From positions 558,001 to 622,000 of the forward strand of contig NZ_AEYF01000045.1 of assembly GCF_000292525.1 (NCBI RefSeq): a DNA stretch of 64,000 nt, read 5' to 3'. Every line of letters begins with the position of its first letter. Position 1 is the stretch's first letter. This document shows positions 17,125 to 29,828 of the stretch, piece by piece. The translations under genes and the position numbers were made by a program. The stretch is from Rhizobium sp. CCGE 510. Its GTDB lineage: Bacteria > Pseudomonadota > Alphaproteobacteria > Rhizobiales > Rhizobiaceae. The notes below the pieces were generated by a model that was given only the letters and a program-made list of their open reading frames with translations, had not been told where the DNA came from and ran no database searches.

Positions 17125-18753
17125 ATGAGCAGGAAAGAAACGACCGGCCAGGCGATCACCCGTTCGCTTATCGGCCATGGGATCGACACGGTCTTCGGCA
17201 TCCCGGGCGCCCACATGTATGATTTCAACGATGCCCTCTACGGTGCCCGCGACAAAGTTCGGTTCATCCACACAAGGCACGAACAGGGCGCCGGATATAT
17301 GGCCTACGGCTATGCCAAATCCACCGGCCGGATCGGCGCCTATACCGTTGTCCCTGGCCCCGGCGTTCTCAATTCCGGCGCAGCTCTGTGCACGGCTTAC
17401 GGCGCCAACGCGCCGGTGCTTTGTATCACCGGCAACATCATGTCCCATTTGATCGGCCAGGGCAGAGGACAGTTGCACGAGCTGCCGGATCAACTCGCAA
17501 CGCTGCGCGGCATTACCAAGACGGCGGAGCGCATCAATCACCCGTCCGAGGCCGGTCCTGTCATGGCCGACGTCGTCAGCAAGATGCTTTCCGGCCGCCA
17601 GGGTCCGGGGGCGGTCGAAGCCCCATGGGACGTGTTTGGGCAATCCGGCCCCGAGGCCGATCTTCCCCTGGGGGCGAGAGCGTCTCATCCGGCCGTTAAC
17701 TCCGATCAGGTCGCTGCCGCGGCGGCGCTGATATCGGGCGCCAAGAACCCCATGATCATGGTTGGCGGCGGTGCCGTGGGTGCCGGCGCCGAGATCGCCG
17801 CGCTTGCAGAATTGCTGCAGTCGCCCGTCACCTCCCATCGCTCCGGCAAGGGCATCATCGCCGACGACCACCCGAACACCCTGAATTTCGTCGCCGCCTA
17901 TGAATACTGGAAGAACACCGACGTCTTGATCGGCATCGGCAGCCGCCTCGAATTGCAGTTCATGCGATGGAAGTGGCTCCCTAAGGGCCTTAAGGTGATC
18001 CGCATCGATATCGATCCGACCGAGATGGTCCGCCTCAGACCGAATGTCGGCATTGTCGCGGATGCCAAGTCAGGGACGCAAGCTCTGCTCGATGCCTTGG
18101 CAGACTCATCGAGCCAGAATCGCACCCGCGAATTTGCCGCTCTCAACAAAGACGCCAGGTCCCGGTTCGAGGAGGTGCAGCCGCAGCTTGCCTATCTCGA
18201 TGCCATTCGACAAGCGCTGCCGCGGGACGGCTTCTTCGTCGAGGAGGTCAGCCAGATGGGCTTCACCGCCCGGTTCGCATTCCCGGTCTACGGTCCGCGC
18301 CAATACGTGACGTGTGGTTATCAGGACAATCTGGGTTTTGGCTTCAACACCGCCTTGGGTGTGAAGGTCGCCAATCCCGACAAAGCTGTGGTCTCTGTCT
18401 CAGGCGACGGTGGCTTCATGTTCGGGGTCCAAGAGCTTGCCACCGCCGTCCATCATAAGATCAATGTCGTCGCCATCGTCTTCAACAATTCGGCCTATGG
18501 CAACGTGTTGCGCGACCAGAAACAGGCGTATCACGGCCGTTATCTCGGCTCGGACCTGACCAATCCTGATTTTATCGCCCTTGCCGAGAGCTTCGGCATC
18601 CGCGCATTCAAGGTGACGAGCCCCGGCGAACTGAAAACCACCATCGAGAAAGCCTTATCTCTCGACGAACCGGTTCTCATCGAGGTTCCGATCGAAAAGG
18701 GATCGGAGGCAAGCCCTTGGCCTTTCATCCATCCGGCGCCGCACGCCGAATGA
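17125..18753 (+). CDS. thiamine-diphosphate-dependent enzyme (acetolactate synthase / 2-oxo acid decarboxylase superfamily)
   Basis: A 542-residue, three-domain ThDP enzyme. The Pyr domain has FGIPGAHMYDF and the catalytic Glu53 in RHEQGAGYMAYGYAK; the central domain binds nucleotide in some relatives; the PP domain carries GDGG (427-430) and NN (454-455). The fold is shared by acetolactate synthase, benzoylformate decarboxylase and indolepyruvate decarboxylase, and the sequence does not choose between them. No small regulatory subunit gene follows, so a biosynthetic acetolactate synthase is unlikely. It lies 28 bp after the aminotransferase gene with GAGG before its ATG. A role in breaking down the 2-oxo acid made by that enzyme is inference. 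Confidence 0.85.
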   Translation: MSRKETTGQAITRSLIGHGIDTVFGIPGAHMYDFNDALYGARDKVRFIHTRHEQGAGYMAYGYAKSTGRIGAYTVVPGPGVLNSGAALCTAYGANAPVLCITGNIMSHLIGQGRGQLHELPDQLATLRGITKTAERINHPSEAGPVMADVVSKMLSGRQGPGAVEAPWDVFGQSGPEADLPLGARASHPAVNSDQVAAAAALISGAKNPMIMVGGGAVGAGAEIAALAELLQSPVTSHRSGKGIIADDHPNTLNFVAAYEYWKNTDVLIGIGSRLELQFMRWKWLPKGLKVIRIDIDPTEMVRLRPNVGIVADAKSGTQALLDALADSSSQNRTREFAALNKDARSRFEEVQPQLAYLDAIRQALPRDGFFVEEVSQMGFTARFAFPVYGPRQYVTCGYQDNLGFGFNTALGVKVANPDKAVVSVSGDGGFMFGVQELATAVHHKINVVAIVFNNSAYGNVLRDQKQAYHGRYLGSDLTNPDFIALAESFGIRAFKVTSPGELKTTIEKALSLDEPVLIEVPIEKGSEASPWPFIHPAPHAE

Positions 18754-18760
18754 GGCAGAG

Positions 18761-18780
18761 GTCCTGAGCCTTTTCAGGAC
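18761..18780. terminator. possible hairpin between converging genes
   Basis: GTCCTGA (18761-18767) and TCAGGAC (18774-18780) form a seven-base stem around a six-base loop. It sits between the ThDP gene and glgB and overlaps the glgB stop. There is no clear T-run on either side, so termination strength is doubtful. Confidence 0.35.
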
Positions 18781-20980
18781 GACGGTCCTTTGAGAAAGAT
18801 CGTCGCCAGTGGCGGCAGCGTCAGCGACAGGGAGGTTGGCCTGCCGTGGGCAGGTATGGGTTCGCTCGACAGCGCACCGTTGACGAGCCCGGAGCCGCCA
18901 TATTCCCGCGCATCCGTCGTGATCCGTTCGACCCACACGCCATCATTAGGCACGCCGATCCTGTAGCCGTAACGCGGCACCGGCGTGAAGTTCGAGACGA
19001 CCAGGAGCGAGGAAGTGCGGTCCGGGGCAAAACGGAGCATGCCGAGGACGGAATTGACCGCATCATCGGCAACCGCCCATTCGAAGCCCTCGGGATGAAA
19101 GTCGCCGAATTGCAAGGCGGCTTCGTCCCTGTAAAGGCCGTTCAGATCCTTCAGCAGCCGCTGAATACCGACATGCTGAGGCCGATCCAGGACATCCCAG
19201 GTCACCGAAGCATCGTGGTTCCACTCGCCCGGCTGGGCGATTTCGCTCCCCATGAACAGCAGTTTCTTGCCGGGATGACCCCACATGAAAGCCAGATAGC
19301 TGCGCAGATTGGCGAATTTCTGCCATTCGTCGCCCGGCATCTTCGTCAGCAGCGAGCCTTTGCCATAGACGACCTCGTCATGGGAAATCGGCAGCATGAA
19401 ACGCTCGGAATAGGCATAGATCATGCCGAATGTCATCGTACCATGATGATGGCTCCGATAGACCGGATCTTTCTCGATGTAGCTCAGGCTGTCATGCATC
19501 CAGCCCATGTTCCACTTGATGTCGAAACCGAGGCCGCCCTGCTCGGGCGGCTTGGTCACCCCAGGCCATGCCGTCGATTCCTCGGCGATCATCATCGCAT
19601 GCGGGCAACGCTCGTGAATGATGCTGTTCAAGTGCTTGAAGAATTCGACCGCTTCCAAATTTTCCCGGCCGCCATATTGGTTGGGAATCCACTCGCCTTC
19701 GTTGCGGCTGTAGTCGCGATAAAGCATGGAGGCCACGGCATCGACGCGCAACCCGTCGATATGGTATCGCTCGAGCCATTCCAGCGCACTGGCAATCAGG
19801 AAGCCTTTCACCTCGTTGCGGCCGAGATTGTAGATTAACGTGTTCCAGTCCCGGTGAAAGCCCTCGCGCGGATCCTCGTGCTCGTAGAGCGCGCTGCCGT
19901 CGAAACGGGCAAGACCCCAGACGTCTGTGGGAAAATGGGCCGGCACCCAGTCGAGGAGGACGCCGAGCCCGGCGCCATGGCAGCGGTCGACGAAATAGGC
20001 GAAGTCCTCAGGTGTCCCGTATCGGCCGGTCGGGGCAAACAGCCCGAGCGGCTGATAGCCCCAGGAGCCGCCGAACGGATGCTCCATGATCGGCAGCAGC
20101 TCGATATGGGTAAAGCCCATGTCCCGGGCATAGGGAACAAGCCGCTGGCTGAGCTCGACCCAGTCGAGCGACCTGTTGCCATCCTTCTGGTCGCGGAGCC
20201 AAGAGCCGACATGCACCTCATAAACGGAGACCGCCCCCTCCAGCCTCGCCTGCCGGGATCGGCCCTTCATCCAGCCGTCATCGCTCCATCGAAATGGCGT
20301 CGACGATGCGACGATGGATGCTGTGGATGGGGCGGCCTCGCTCGCCCTCGCCACCGGATCGGCCTTATGTGGCAGGCAGGTTCCCGCAGCATCGACGATC
20401 TCGAATTTGTATCTTTCGCCGGGCGCCAGCCGGGGAATGAACAGCTCCCAGACGCCCGCCGACTGTCTTAGCCGCATCGGGTTGCGCCGGCCGTCCCAGG
20501 CGTTGAAGTCGCCGACAACCGAAACGCGCCGCGCGTTCGGAGCCCAGACGGCGAAACGGACGCCTGATATGCCGTCGATCGACATCGCCACGGCGCCGAG
20601 CGTTCGGCTCAAGCTATAGTGGGTGCCCTCCGAGATCAGATGGAGGTCGAGTTCTCCAAGCAGCGGGCCGAAACTATAGGGGTCCTCGGTGATCTGAACG
20701 GCATCCGGCCAGGTGATCCGTAGCCGGTATCCAGCCCTAGCGACCGTCGCCGCCGCAAACAGGCCTGCCGGGTGGGTGGTGCTGAAAGGCGCCACCACTC
20801 GACCGCTCGCCGCCTCGATGAGATCGACCGCGTCGGCGCCAGGCAGGTAAACCCGCACAATCGTCATGCCGCTGCTCTCATGGGGGCCGAGGATCGAGAA
20901 GGGATCGCCGTGGCGTCCGTCGATCAGGGCGTGGAGCTCATCCTGTCCGATGCCTGCCAGAAGTTCCGAGCGCTCAACAT

Positions 20981-20984
<4 letters not shown>
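18774..20984 (-). CDS. glgB: 1,4-alpha-glucan branching enzyme
   Basis: GlgB cuts an alpha-1,4 chain and rejoins it as an alpha-1,6 branch. The 736-residue length is usual. An N-terminal extension and CBM48 (to about 210, with VRFAVWAPNARRVSVVGDFN) precede the GH13 barrel with GSWGYQPLGLFAPTGRYG, the nucleophile motif GLRVDAVASMLY, the acid motif MIAEESTAWPGV and the third carboxylate ISHDEVVYGKGSL. The ATG at 20984 overlaps the treS/pep2 stop as ATGA; longer starts lie inside the upstream gene. It is third in the glgE-treS/pep2-glgB operon and would branch the linear glucan that GlgE makes. Confidence 0.96.
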
Positions 20985-24262
<3,278 letters not shown>

Positions 24263-27200
24263 TCATGCCTCCTTTGAGCGAATACGCCAGATCGCATAGG
24301 GCAGGACGTGGGGATTAAGCCCGATGCTCTGCCATTTTCCGCTCCACTTGAAACGATGCCCGCCGATCAGATCTTCGGCATCCAGCGTGCCGCCATCCCC
24401 GAGTGCCCACTGCCAGAGCGGCAGCTCGACATCGCTTTGCTGGAAATTGTGGGGGTCGAGGCTGATGGCGATCAGCAGGACGTTGTCACGCGCACGGCTT
24501 GCCTTTTCGAAGAACAGGATATTGTCATTGCGCGCGTTCAGCAGCGTCAGCCCGAGATGCGAATGCAGCGCGGTATTTTCGGTCCGGATGCGGTTGAGCA
24601 TGCTGATTTCGGCGATGATGTTGCCCGGTCGGTCGTAGTCCCAGGCGCGGATCTCGTATTTCTCGCTGTCGGCATATTCCTTGCGCTTGGCATCGGGCCG
24701 CCCCTCGCAAAGTTCGAAACCGTTATAAACGCCCCATAGGCCCGAGAGGGTGGCGGCAAGGGCTGCGCGGATCAGGAAGGCCGACCGCGGCGCGTTCTGG
24801 AGGAAATCCGGATTGATATCATGGGTGTTGACGAAGAAATGCGGGCGGAAGAATTCCTTCGCCGCCGTCTGCGTCAGCTCGCGCATATATTGCTCGAGCT
24901 CCCACTTGGCGTTGCGCCAGGTGAAATAAGTGTAGGACTGGGAGAAGCCAATCTTTGCCAGCCGGTACATGACCTTCGGCTTGGTGAAGGCTTCCGACAG
25001 GAAGACGACATCGGGATGACGCGCCCTGATATCGCCGATCAGCCATTCCCAGAACGGAAAGGGTTTGGTGTGCGGATTGTCGACGCGAAACAGCTTGACG
25101 CCCTGGTCCACCCAAAGCTGAACGACATCCCTGAGCTCAACCCACAGCGAAGGCAGCGCATCCCTGGTGTAGAAATCGACGTTGACAATGTCCTCGTATT
25201 TCTTCGGCGGGTTTTCGGCATATTTGATCGTGCCGTCGGGACGCCAGTCGAACCAGCCAGGATGCTCCCTCAGCCAGGGGTGATCCGGCGACGCCTGGAT
25301 GGCGAGGTCGAGGGCAATCTCCAGGCCATGCCGGCCCGCCGCCTCGACCAGACGCCGGAAATCCTCGAATTCACCGAGCTCGGGATGGATGGCGTCATGG
25401 CCGCCCTCCTCCGACCCGATGGCATAGGGACTTCCGGGATCGTCAGGCCCGGCTTTCAGGCTGTTATTGCGGCCTTTCCGGTTGGTCGAACCGATCGGAT
25501 GAATCGGCGGGAAATAGAGCACGTCGAAGCCCATGTCGCGAATGGCGGGCAATCTTGCGATGACATCGTCGAATGTGCCGTGCCGGTCCGGATCGCCGCT
25601 CTGCGAGCGCGGGAAGATCTGGTACCAACTGGCAAAGGCGGCGGCCTTGCGTTCGGCATCGACGGCGCTCGCCACGGAGCGAAGCCGAAACGGCCGCCTG
25701 TCGGCCTTGTTCATCAGTTCCGATGTTTGGGGATCAAGCAGGATCGCCGTGCGCTCGGCATCCGGCGCTTGTTCGAGCCGGCCGGCGAGGGCTTTCAATT
25801 CGGCGCCGAGCGCTGTGCTGGCCTGCGTCTCAGCCGAACGGACGAGGTTCACCCCCTCCTGCAGCTCGAGCTTCAGGTCCAGCCTAGCATCGTTCTTCTT
25901 CGTCAGTTCGTAGCGAAAGATCGCAAACAGATTCTTCCATGCCTCGACGGCAAATTCATAGCGGCCGGTGCGCTCCAGCAGGAATTCGCCGCGCCAGCGG
26001 TCGTTTTCGACCAGTTGCATCTCCGTTTCGTTCCAGTCTGCCGCATCGAGCGGCCGCCAGAGCAGGACTGCGGCGATCGGGTCGTGGCCGTCTGCGAATA
26101 TATCTGCCTCGACGGTGACGATATCGCCGACCACTCGCTTGACCGGGAAGCGCCCCTCATCGACGCGCGGCAGAATGTTTTCAATGGCCAGCCGTGGCGA
26201 CGCCGTCGCCTGCTCGATATCGAGAATGGGCCGGGATGTGATTGGCGCCGGTGCCTTGCCTTCGATAACCAGCGTCTCCCCTGCCCGCAGCCGTAGAGCC
26301 GCGCTATCGGCAGCCACGGGAAGAAAACCCGAAGCCGCTTCGCGAAGTGCCGTAACCGGAGCCGGCGCGCTTTTCCGAAGGTCCCTGTTGATTAGGATGA
26401 AGCGCACATTCTCCGCGCTGCGAAGGTCTTCCGCCTCGGATTGCAGAAGCGCTGAGACCGGGCCATTGGCGTTGCGGATGAGCCGAAGCGTTGCGGCAAA
26501 CGCATCTGAGTTCTTGCCGACTTCGGTGTTTGCAAGGCGAACTTGAGAGCAGATATCGAAAGCGAGATCATGGCGCAGGCCCCGCAAGCCCATTCCATTC
26601 CCATGGGTCGGATCGAGCGGCGTGGCTGCGCCATATTCGAAGCCCATCGGAACCATCACGCCGCCGCCGAGCGCGGCGGCAAGGTGCAGCGCTCGGACGG
26701 CGCGCCGTTCGAGGATTTCGCGGCTCTCGGTTCCGTGCGCGATCCGCCGGGCGAATGGCGGCTCCGGAAAGGCGATCTGCCGGCCGAGCGGCGCCTGCAC
26801 ACGGTGTTCGTCGATAAACCATCTCTCGTCGAGATCCCACCAGGCCATCGATGAAAAACATCCATCGAAGCCTGCATCCTTGATCGCATCCCTTGCCCCG
26901 AAATCGGTGCCGGGTGTCCAGGCGAAAAATTGCGCGTCCGCCTTCTCGCGCACCGCCGAAATCAACGACTTAAAAAGCGTCGGCGCGGCGCGATCGATCC
27001 CGAGCACCCGATAGCCGGGGAGGCCCAGACCGGCCAGTTTTCGCAGCCGTTCGGTCCATTCTTCCAAAAGCCGGGATTGAGACCCCGCTGCCATCGCGGA
27101 CATCGGCTCCGCCGGGTCTAATGGTGAGAGACGGGGGTCGACAGGATGAAAGCCCGCTTCGGGAGCCCGAGCCTTGCCGTCGAGCATCAGGTCCATCATC

Positions 27201-27514
27201 AAGGCGACGCCGCTTTTGCCGGCAGCCTCCGCCAAGCGCGCCACCCCATCCTCGACGGCGCTCCCGAGCGACAGTTGAGGATCGAGGCGATCGAAGTCCC
27301 GCGTGGCAAAGACGCTGCGCTCCCCGCCCCGATCGAAGAGAGGCGCCGTCAGCACACGATCGAAACCCGTATCCGCCGCATGGTCGAAAACCTCGCGCCA
27401 TGCATCGATGCCCTGGAGTAGAAGCGGATTGACATAATAGATCCGGGGTGGGGTGCTCAACACACCCTGGTTCGTAGAAAATGGCATCGGCCGCCGCCTC
27501 GAGTTGCTTTCCAT
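24263..27514 (-). CDS. glgE: alpha-1,4-glucan:maltose-1-phosphate maltosyltransferase with extra N-terminal domain
   Basis: GlgE adds maltosyl units from maltose-1-phosphate to growing alpha-1,4-glucan. The last 660 or so residues are canonical GlgE, starting with IENILPRVDEGRFPVKRVVG and holding YFPPIHPIGSTNRKGRNN, the nucleophile in LFRVDNPHTKPFPFWEW (Asp812 by this start), the acid in FLSEAFTKPKVMYR (Glu841) and the third Asp in VNTHDINPDF (Asp899). The first 410 or so residues form an additional degenerate GH13-like domain (IYYVNPLLLQGIDAWREVFD). The ATG at 27514 has AGGGAAG about seven bases upstream; the frame extends to 27640 without a better site. First gene of the glgE-treS/pep2-glgB operon. 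Confidence 0.95.
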   Translation of the reverse strand: MESNSRRRPMPFSTNQGVLSTPPRIYYVNPLLLQGIDAWREVFDHAADTGFDRVLTAPLFDRGGERSVFATRDFDRLDPQLSLGSAVEDGVARLAEAAGKSGVALMMDLMLDGKARAPEAGFHPVDPRLSPLDPAEPMSAMAAGSQSRLLEEWTERLRKLAGLGLPGYRVLGIDRAAPTLFKSLISAVREKADAQFFAWTPGTDFGARDAIKDAGFDGCFSSMAWWDLDERWFIDEHRVQAPLGRQIAFPEPPFARRIAHGTESREILERRAVRALHLAAALGGGVMVPMGFEYGAATPLDPTHGNGMGLRGLRHDLAFDICSQVRLANTEVGKNSDAFAATLRLIRNANGPVSALLQSEAEDLRSAENVRFILINRDLRKSAPAPVTALREAASGFLPVAADSAALRLRAGETLVIEGKAPAPITSRPILDIEQATASPRLAIENILPRVDEGRFPVKRVVGDIVTVEADIFADGHDPIAAVLLWRPLDAADWNETEMQLVENDRWRGEFLLERTGRYEFAVEAWKNLFAIFRYELTKKNDARLDLKLELQEGVNLVRSAETQASTALGAELKALAGRLEQAPDAERTAILLDPQTSELMNKADRRPFRLRSVASAVDAERKAAAFASWYQIFPRSQSGDPDRHGTFDDVIARLPAIRDMGFDVLYFPPIHPIGSTNRKGRNNSLKAGPDDPGSPYAIGSEEGGHDAIHPELGEFEDFRRLVEAAGRHGLEIALDLAIQASPDHPWLREHPGWFDWRPDGTIKYAENPPKKYEDIVNVDFYTRDALPSLWVELRDVVQLWVDQGVKLFRVDNPHTKPFPFWEWLIGDIRARHPDVVFLSEAFTKPKVMYRLAKIGFSQSYTYFTWRNAKWELEQYMRELTQTAAKEFFRPHFFVNTHDINPDFLQNAPRSAFLIRAALAATLSGLWGVYNGFELCEGRPDAKRKEYADSEKYEIRAWDYDRPGNIIAEISMLNRIRTENTALHSHLGLTLLNARNDNILFFEKASRARDNVLLIAISLDPHNFQQSDVELPLWQWALGDGGTLDAEDLIGGHRFKWSGKWQSIGLNPHVLPYAIWRIRSKEA

Positions 27515-27683
27515 GCAAACTTCCCTTGGCGGTGGTTGTTCCACCGAAACCGCCAATTCGCGATGCACCAAGATCACCGACCGCATCGACGTTCGCTCAT
27601 CAACGGCCCTCAATGCTGCGGAGAATACTTGAGGATTCATGCCGTTTTTGGGTAGTCTTGCCTCTCACAGGAGGGTTACCCAT

Positions 27684-28067
27684 TTGGCTGCTGACGGCGC
27701 ATCAGTGCTTCGAACGATACTCTTCACTGCAACCCTTGCAGCGTGCGTCCCGTGCCTCGCCGCCTGGAGCATCGACACCGATCGCTCTACCCCTGACAAG
27801 CAGGGCCTGTTCGAGATCCGCGAGGAGGCCAGGCGTTTCATCTCGCTTGAGAACGCCAAGGGGAGCGAGCAATGGCAAGCGTTGGAGCCCAACGCGAAGG
27901 TGCTGGTTCCTCGATGCGCGGTCCCGCTCCAAACACAATGGACGCCGAAGAGCCTCGGCCGTTCGAAACCCAGCGTCATGGTGATTTGCGCAGCCGCGGT
28001 GCCGAACACGGTGATGAAAACTTGGGATGTGCATGTCGCCGTAAAGCGGAAGCCGCACCATCCTTAA
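27684..28067 (+). CDS. small secreted hypothetical protein
   Basis: About 127 residues with an N-terminal signal-like segment (VLRTILFTATLAACVPCLAA, cleavage probably near AAW). The mature part has SLENAKGSEQWQALEPNAKV, a segment LVPRCAVPLQTQW and VMVICAAAVPNTVMKTWDVH, giving two cysteines that could form a disulphide in the periplasm. I recognise no family. The TTG at 27684 has GAGGG eight bases upstream and places the signal segment right at the N-terminus; an ATG at 27639 would give a longer, less signal-like start. It diverges from glgE, but no functional tie is evident. Confidence 0.6.
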   Translation: MAADGASVLRTILFTATLAACVPCLAAWSIDTDRSTPDKQGLFEIREEARRFISLENAKGSEQWQALEPNAKVLVPRCAVPLQTQWTPKSLGRSKPSVMVICAAAVPNTVMKTWDVHVAVKRKPHHP

Positions 28068-28136
28068 GGGCAGGCACCTGAGCAAGATTTGATGTACTGA
28101 ATGAAAACACTCCGATTGCAATAGAGGCAACCAGAC

Positions 28137-29015
28137 GTGGATGTATCGGTAGAACTGTGCTCCTATCCCGAACTCGACGACCGGATCGTGATCGTTCGGG
28201 CGGGCGACGAAGTCGATGGCGTGTTTGTCCGGACCGAGAGGTTCAACGTTCTGATCGATACGCTCGGGACGCCCGAATTATGCCGGATGGCCCTGGATCT
28301 GCTCGAAGAGAAGGCTGCGGCTCGCCCGCTGATCGTCATCAATTCGCACATGGATTGGGATCATTTCTGGGGAAATGAGGCCATTGCCGGCCGCGCTCCC
28401 ATCATAGCGCATGCCGGGGCGCTCGACCGCTTGCGTGATCCCTCGGCGCAGCAGATCCTCAGAGACAAGGCGAGCCAAGATTCAAGGTTTCGGAATGTCG
28501 AGCTCGTCGGACCCGATATCACCTTCTCCGGCTCGATGGTGCTCAACGGTGGCGATCTGACGCTTGAACCGATCCATACGCCCGGGCACACGCCCGACCA
28601 TATCGCCGTATGGATCCCCGAACTTCGCATCTGCCTGGCGGTCGACGCGGTCGAATACCCCATTCCCGAAGTCTGGAGCAAAAGTGCCGAAGACCTTCGC
28701 CTGATCCGCTCCTCGCTGGAGCGGATCCGTGACCTTGATGCAACACTGGTCATCCCGGCGCATGGCCAGACGTCTTCACCTTCGACGGTGAAGGTGAACC
28801 TCGGCTATTTCGAAGCCCTCGCTGCTCGTGTCGATGGGTTGAGCGAAAGCCAACTGGCGGATGAACTCAGTCGCTCAAGTGGCTTGCAGCTTGAAGATTT
28901 CGTCACCATTCCCGACGGGATGCCTTTGGATACACTGACATTCTACCGGAACTGCCACCAGACCAATCTTGCCGCCACGGTTCAGGCCCATATCGAAAAA
29001 CGGAATCACGCATAG
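28137..29015 (+). CDS. metallo-beta-lactamase-fold hydrolase with variant metal motif
   Basis: A 292-residue MBL-fold protein. The usual HxHxDH metal motif reads HMDWDH here (NSHMDWDHFWGN, about residues 70-81), so the second His is Asp. Later metal ligands are present: the GHTPDH region (THTPGH-like HTPGHTPDHIAVW) and IPAHGQT, with an Asp in CLAVDAVEY. A second metal may be bound differently or not at all. No signal peptide. GTG start with AGAGG about ten bases upstream. It precedes the phosphotransferase gene by 25 bp, so the two are likely cotranscribed. Substrate unknown. Confidence 0.82.
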   Translation: MDVSVELCSYPELDDRIVIVRAGDEVDGVFVRTERFNVLIDTLGTPELCRMALDLLEEKAAARPLIVINSHMDWDHFWGNEAIAGRAPIIAHAGALDRLRDPSAQQILRDKASQDSRFRNVELVGPDITFSGSMVLNGGDLTLEPIHTPGHTPDHIAVWIPELRICLAVDAVEYPIPEVWSKSAEDLRLIRSSLERIRDLDATLVIPAHGQTSSPSTVKVNLGYFEALAARVDGLSESQLADELSRSSGLQLEDFVTIPDGMPLDTLTFYRNCHQTNLAATVQAHIEKRNHA

Positions 29016-29040
29016 GGGATCGCATGCAGGAGACCATGAC

Positions 29041-29814
29041 GTGAAACCATTGGAGGGCGGGCGAGCCGGGCAGATCTGGCGCAACGGCAACACTGTCATC
29101 AGACCATCAGGCGCATGGACGCCGACGGTGCACCGGTTTTTGCGGCACCTCAGAAGCGGAGGCTTTCTAGCGGCGCCGGAGCCCATCGAAATCTCTGCGG
29201 AAAACCAGGACGTCGTTAGCTTCGTCGCCGGGCGCGTCTGCGAAGACCTGGGTGACCCGCTTGTCGGATCGGAGACCATGCTGATTTCTGCGGCCAGGCT
29301 TCTGCGCGACTTTCATTCGGCATCTCACGGATTTCTGGAGGGGGATGGCGAGGTCCAGACATGGATGCTGCCGCCGCAGGAACCACGCGAGATCGTCTGT
29401 CACGGAGACTATGCGCCCTACAACGTCGCCACGGCGCAGCATGAGGCTGTCGGGATCATCGATTTCGACGCCGCTCATCCCGCGCCGCGCCTATGGGATC
29501 TGGCCTATGGGGTTTACCGCTGGGCGCCCTTGTCCGATCCCTCCAACCCCGGCGTGATATCGGGCCTCGATGAACAGCTGCGGCGGGCAGAGATCTTCTG
29601 CAAGGCCTACGGCACGACGGCAGAAGAGCGGCGCCAGCTGCCGGAGACGATCTGCAGGCGGCTTCAGGCGCTCGTCGATTTCATGCAAACAAGGGCCTCG
29701 GCCGGAGACAAGACCTTCGTGGAAGACGTAGCGGCAGGAGACGCTCGGCTGTATCTAAGCGACATCGACTACATCAGCAACCATCGGGATCGGCTGCTGC
29801 GCGCGCTGCGATGA
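29041..29814 (+). CDS. aminoglycoside-phosphotransferase-fold (APH-like) kinase
   Basis: A 257-residue protein of the APH/choline-kinase superfamily. The catalytic loop is EIVCHGDYAPYNVA and the metal-binding segment is GIIDFDAAHPAPRLWDLAYG. The N-terminal lobe is short, with VIRPSGAWTPTVHRFL and FVAGRVCEDLGD. Such proteins phosphorylate small alcohols, sugars or antibiotics; resistance should not be assumed. GTG at 29041 follows GGAG by eight bases; a longer frame begins inside the upstream gene. It converges on corA with 14 bp between the stops. Confidence 0.82.
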   Translation: MKPLEGGRAGQIWRNGNTVIRPSGAWTPTVHRFLRHLRSGGFLAAPEPIEISAENQDVVSFVAGRVCEDLGDPLVGSETMLISAARLLRDFHSASHGFLEGDGEVQTWMLPPQEPREIVCHGDYAPYNVATAQHEAVGIIDFDAAHPAPRLWDLAYGVYRWAPLSDPSNPGVISGLDEQLRRAEIFCKAYGTTAEERRQLPETICRRLQALVDFMQTRASAGDKTFVEDVAAGDARLYLSDIDYISNHRDRLLRALR

Positions 29815-29828
29815 CGCGCCTCCAACAA

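Noticed and set aside
29041..29814. Aminoglycoside-resistance gene
   Set aside because: Only the general APH fold is present; the neighbours give no link to antibiotics.
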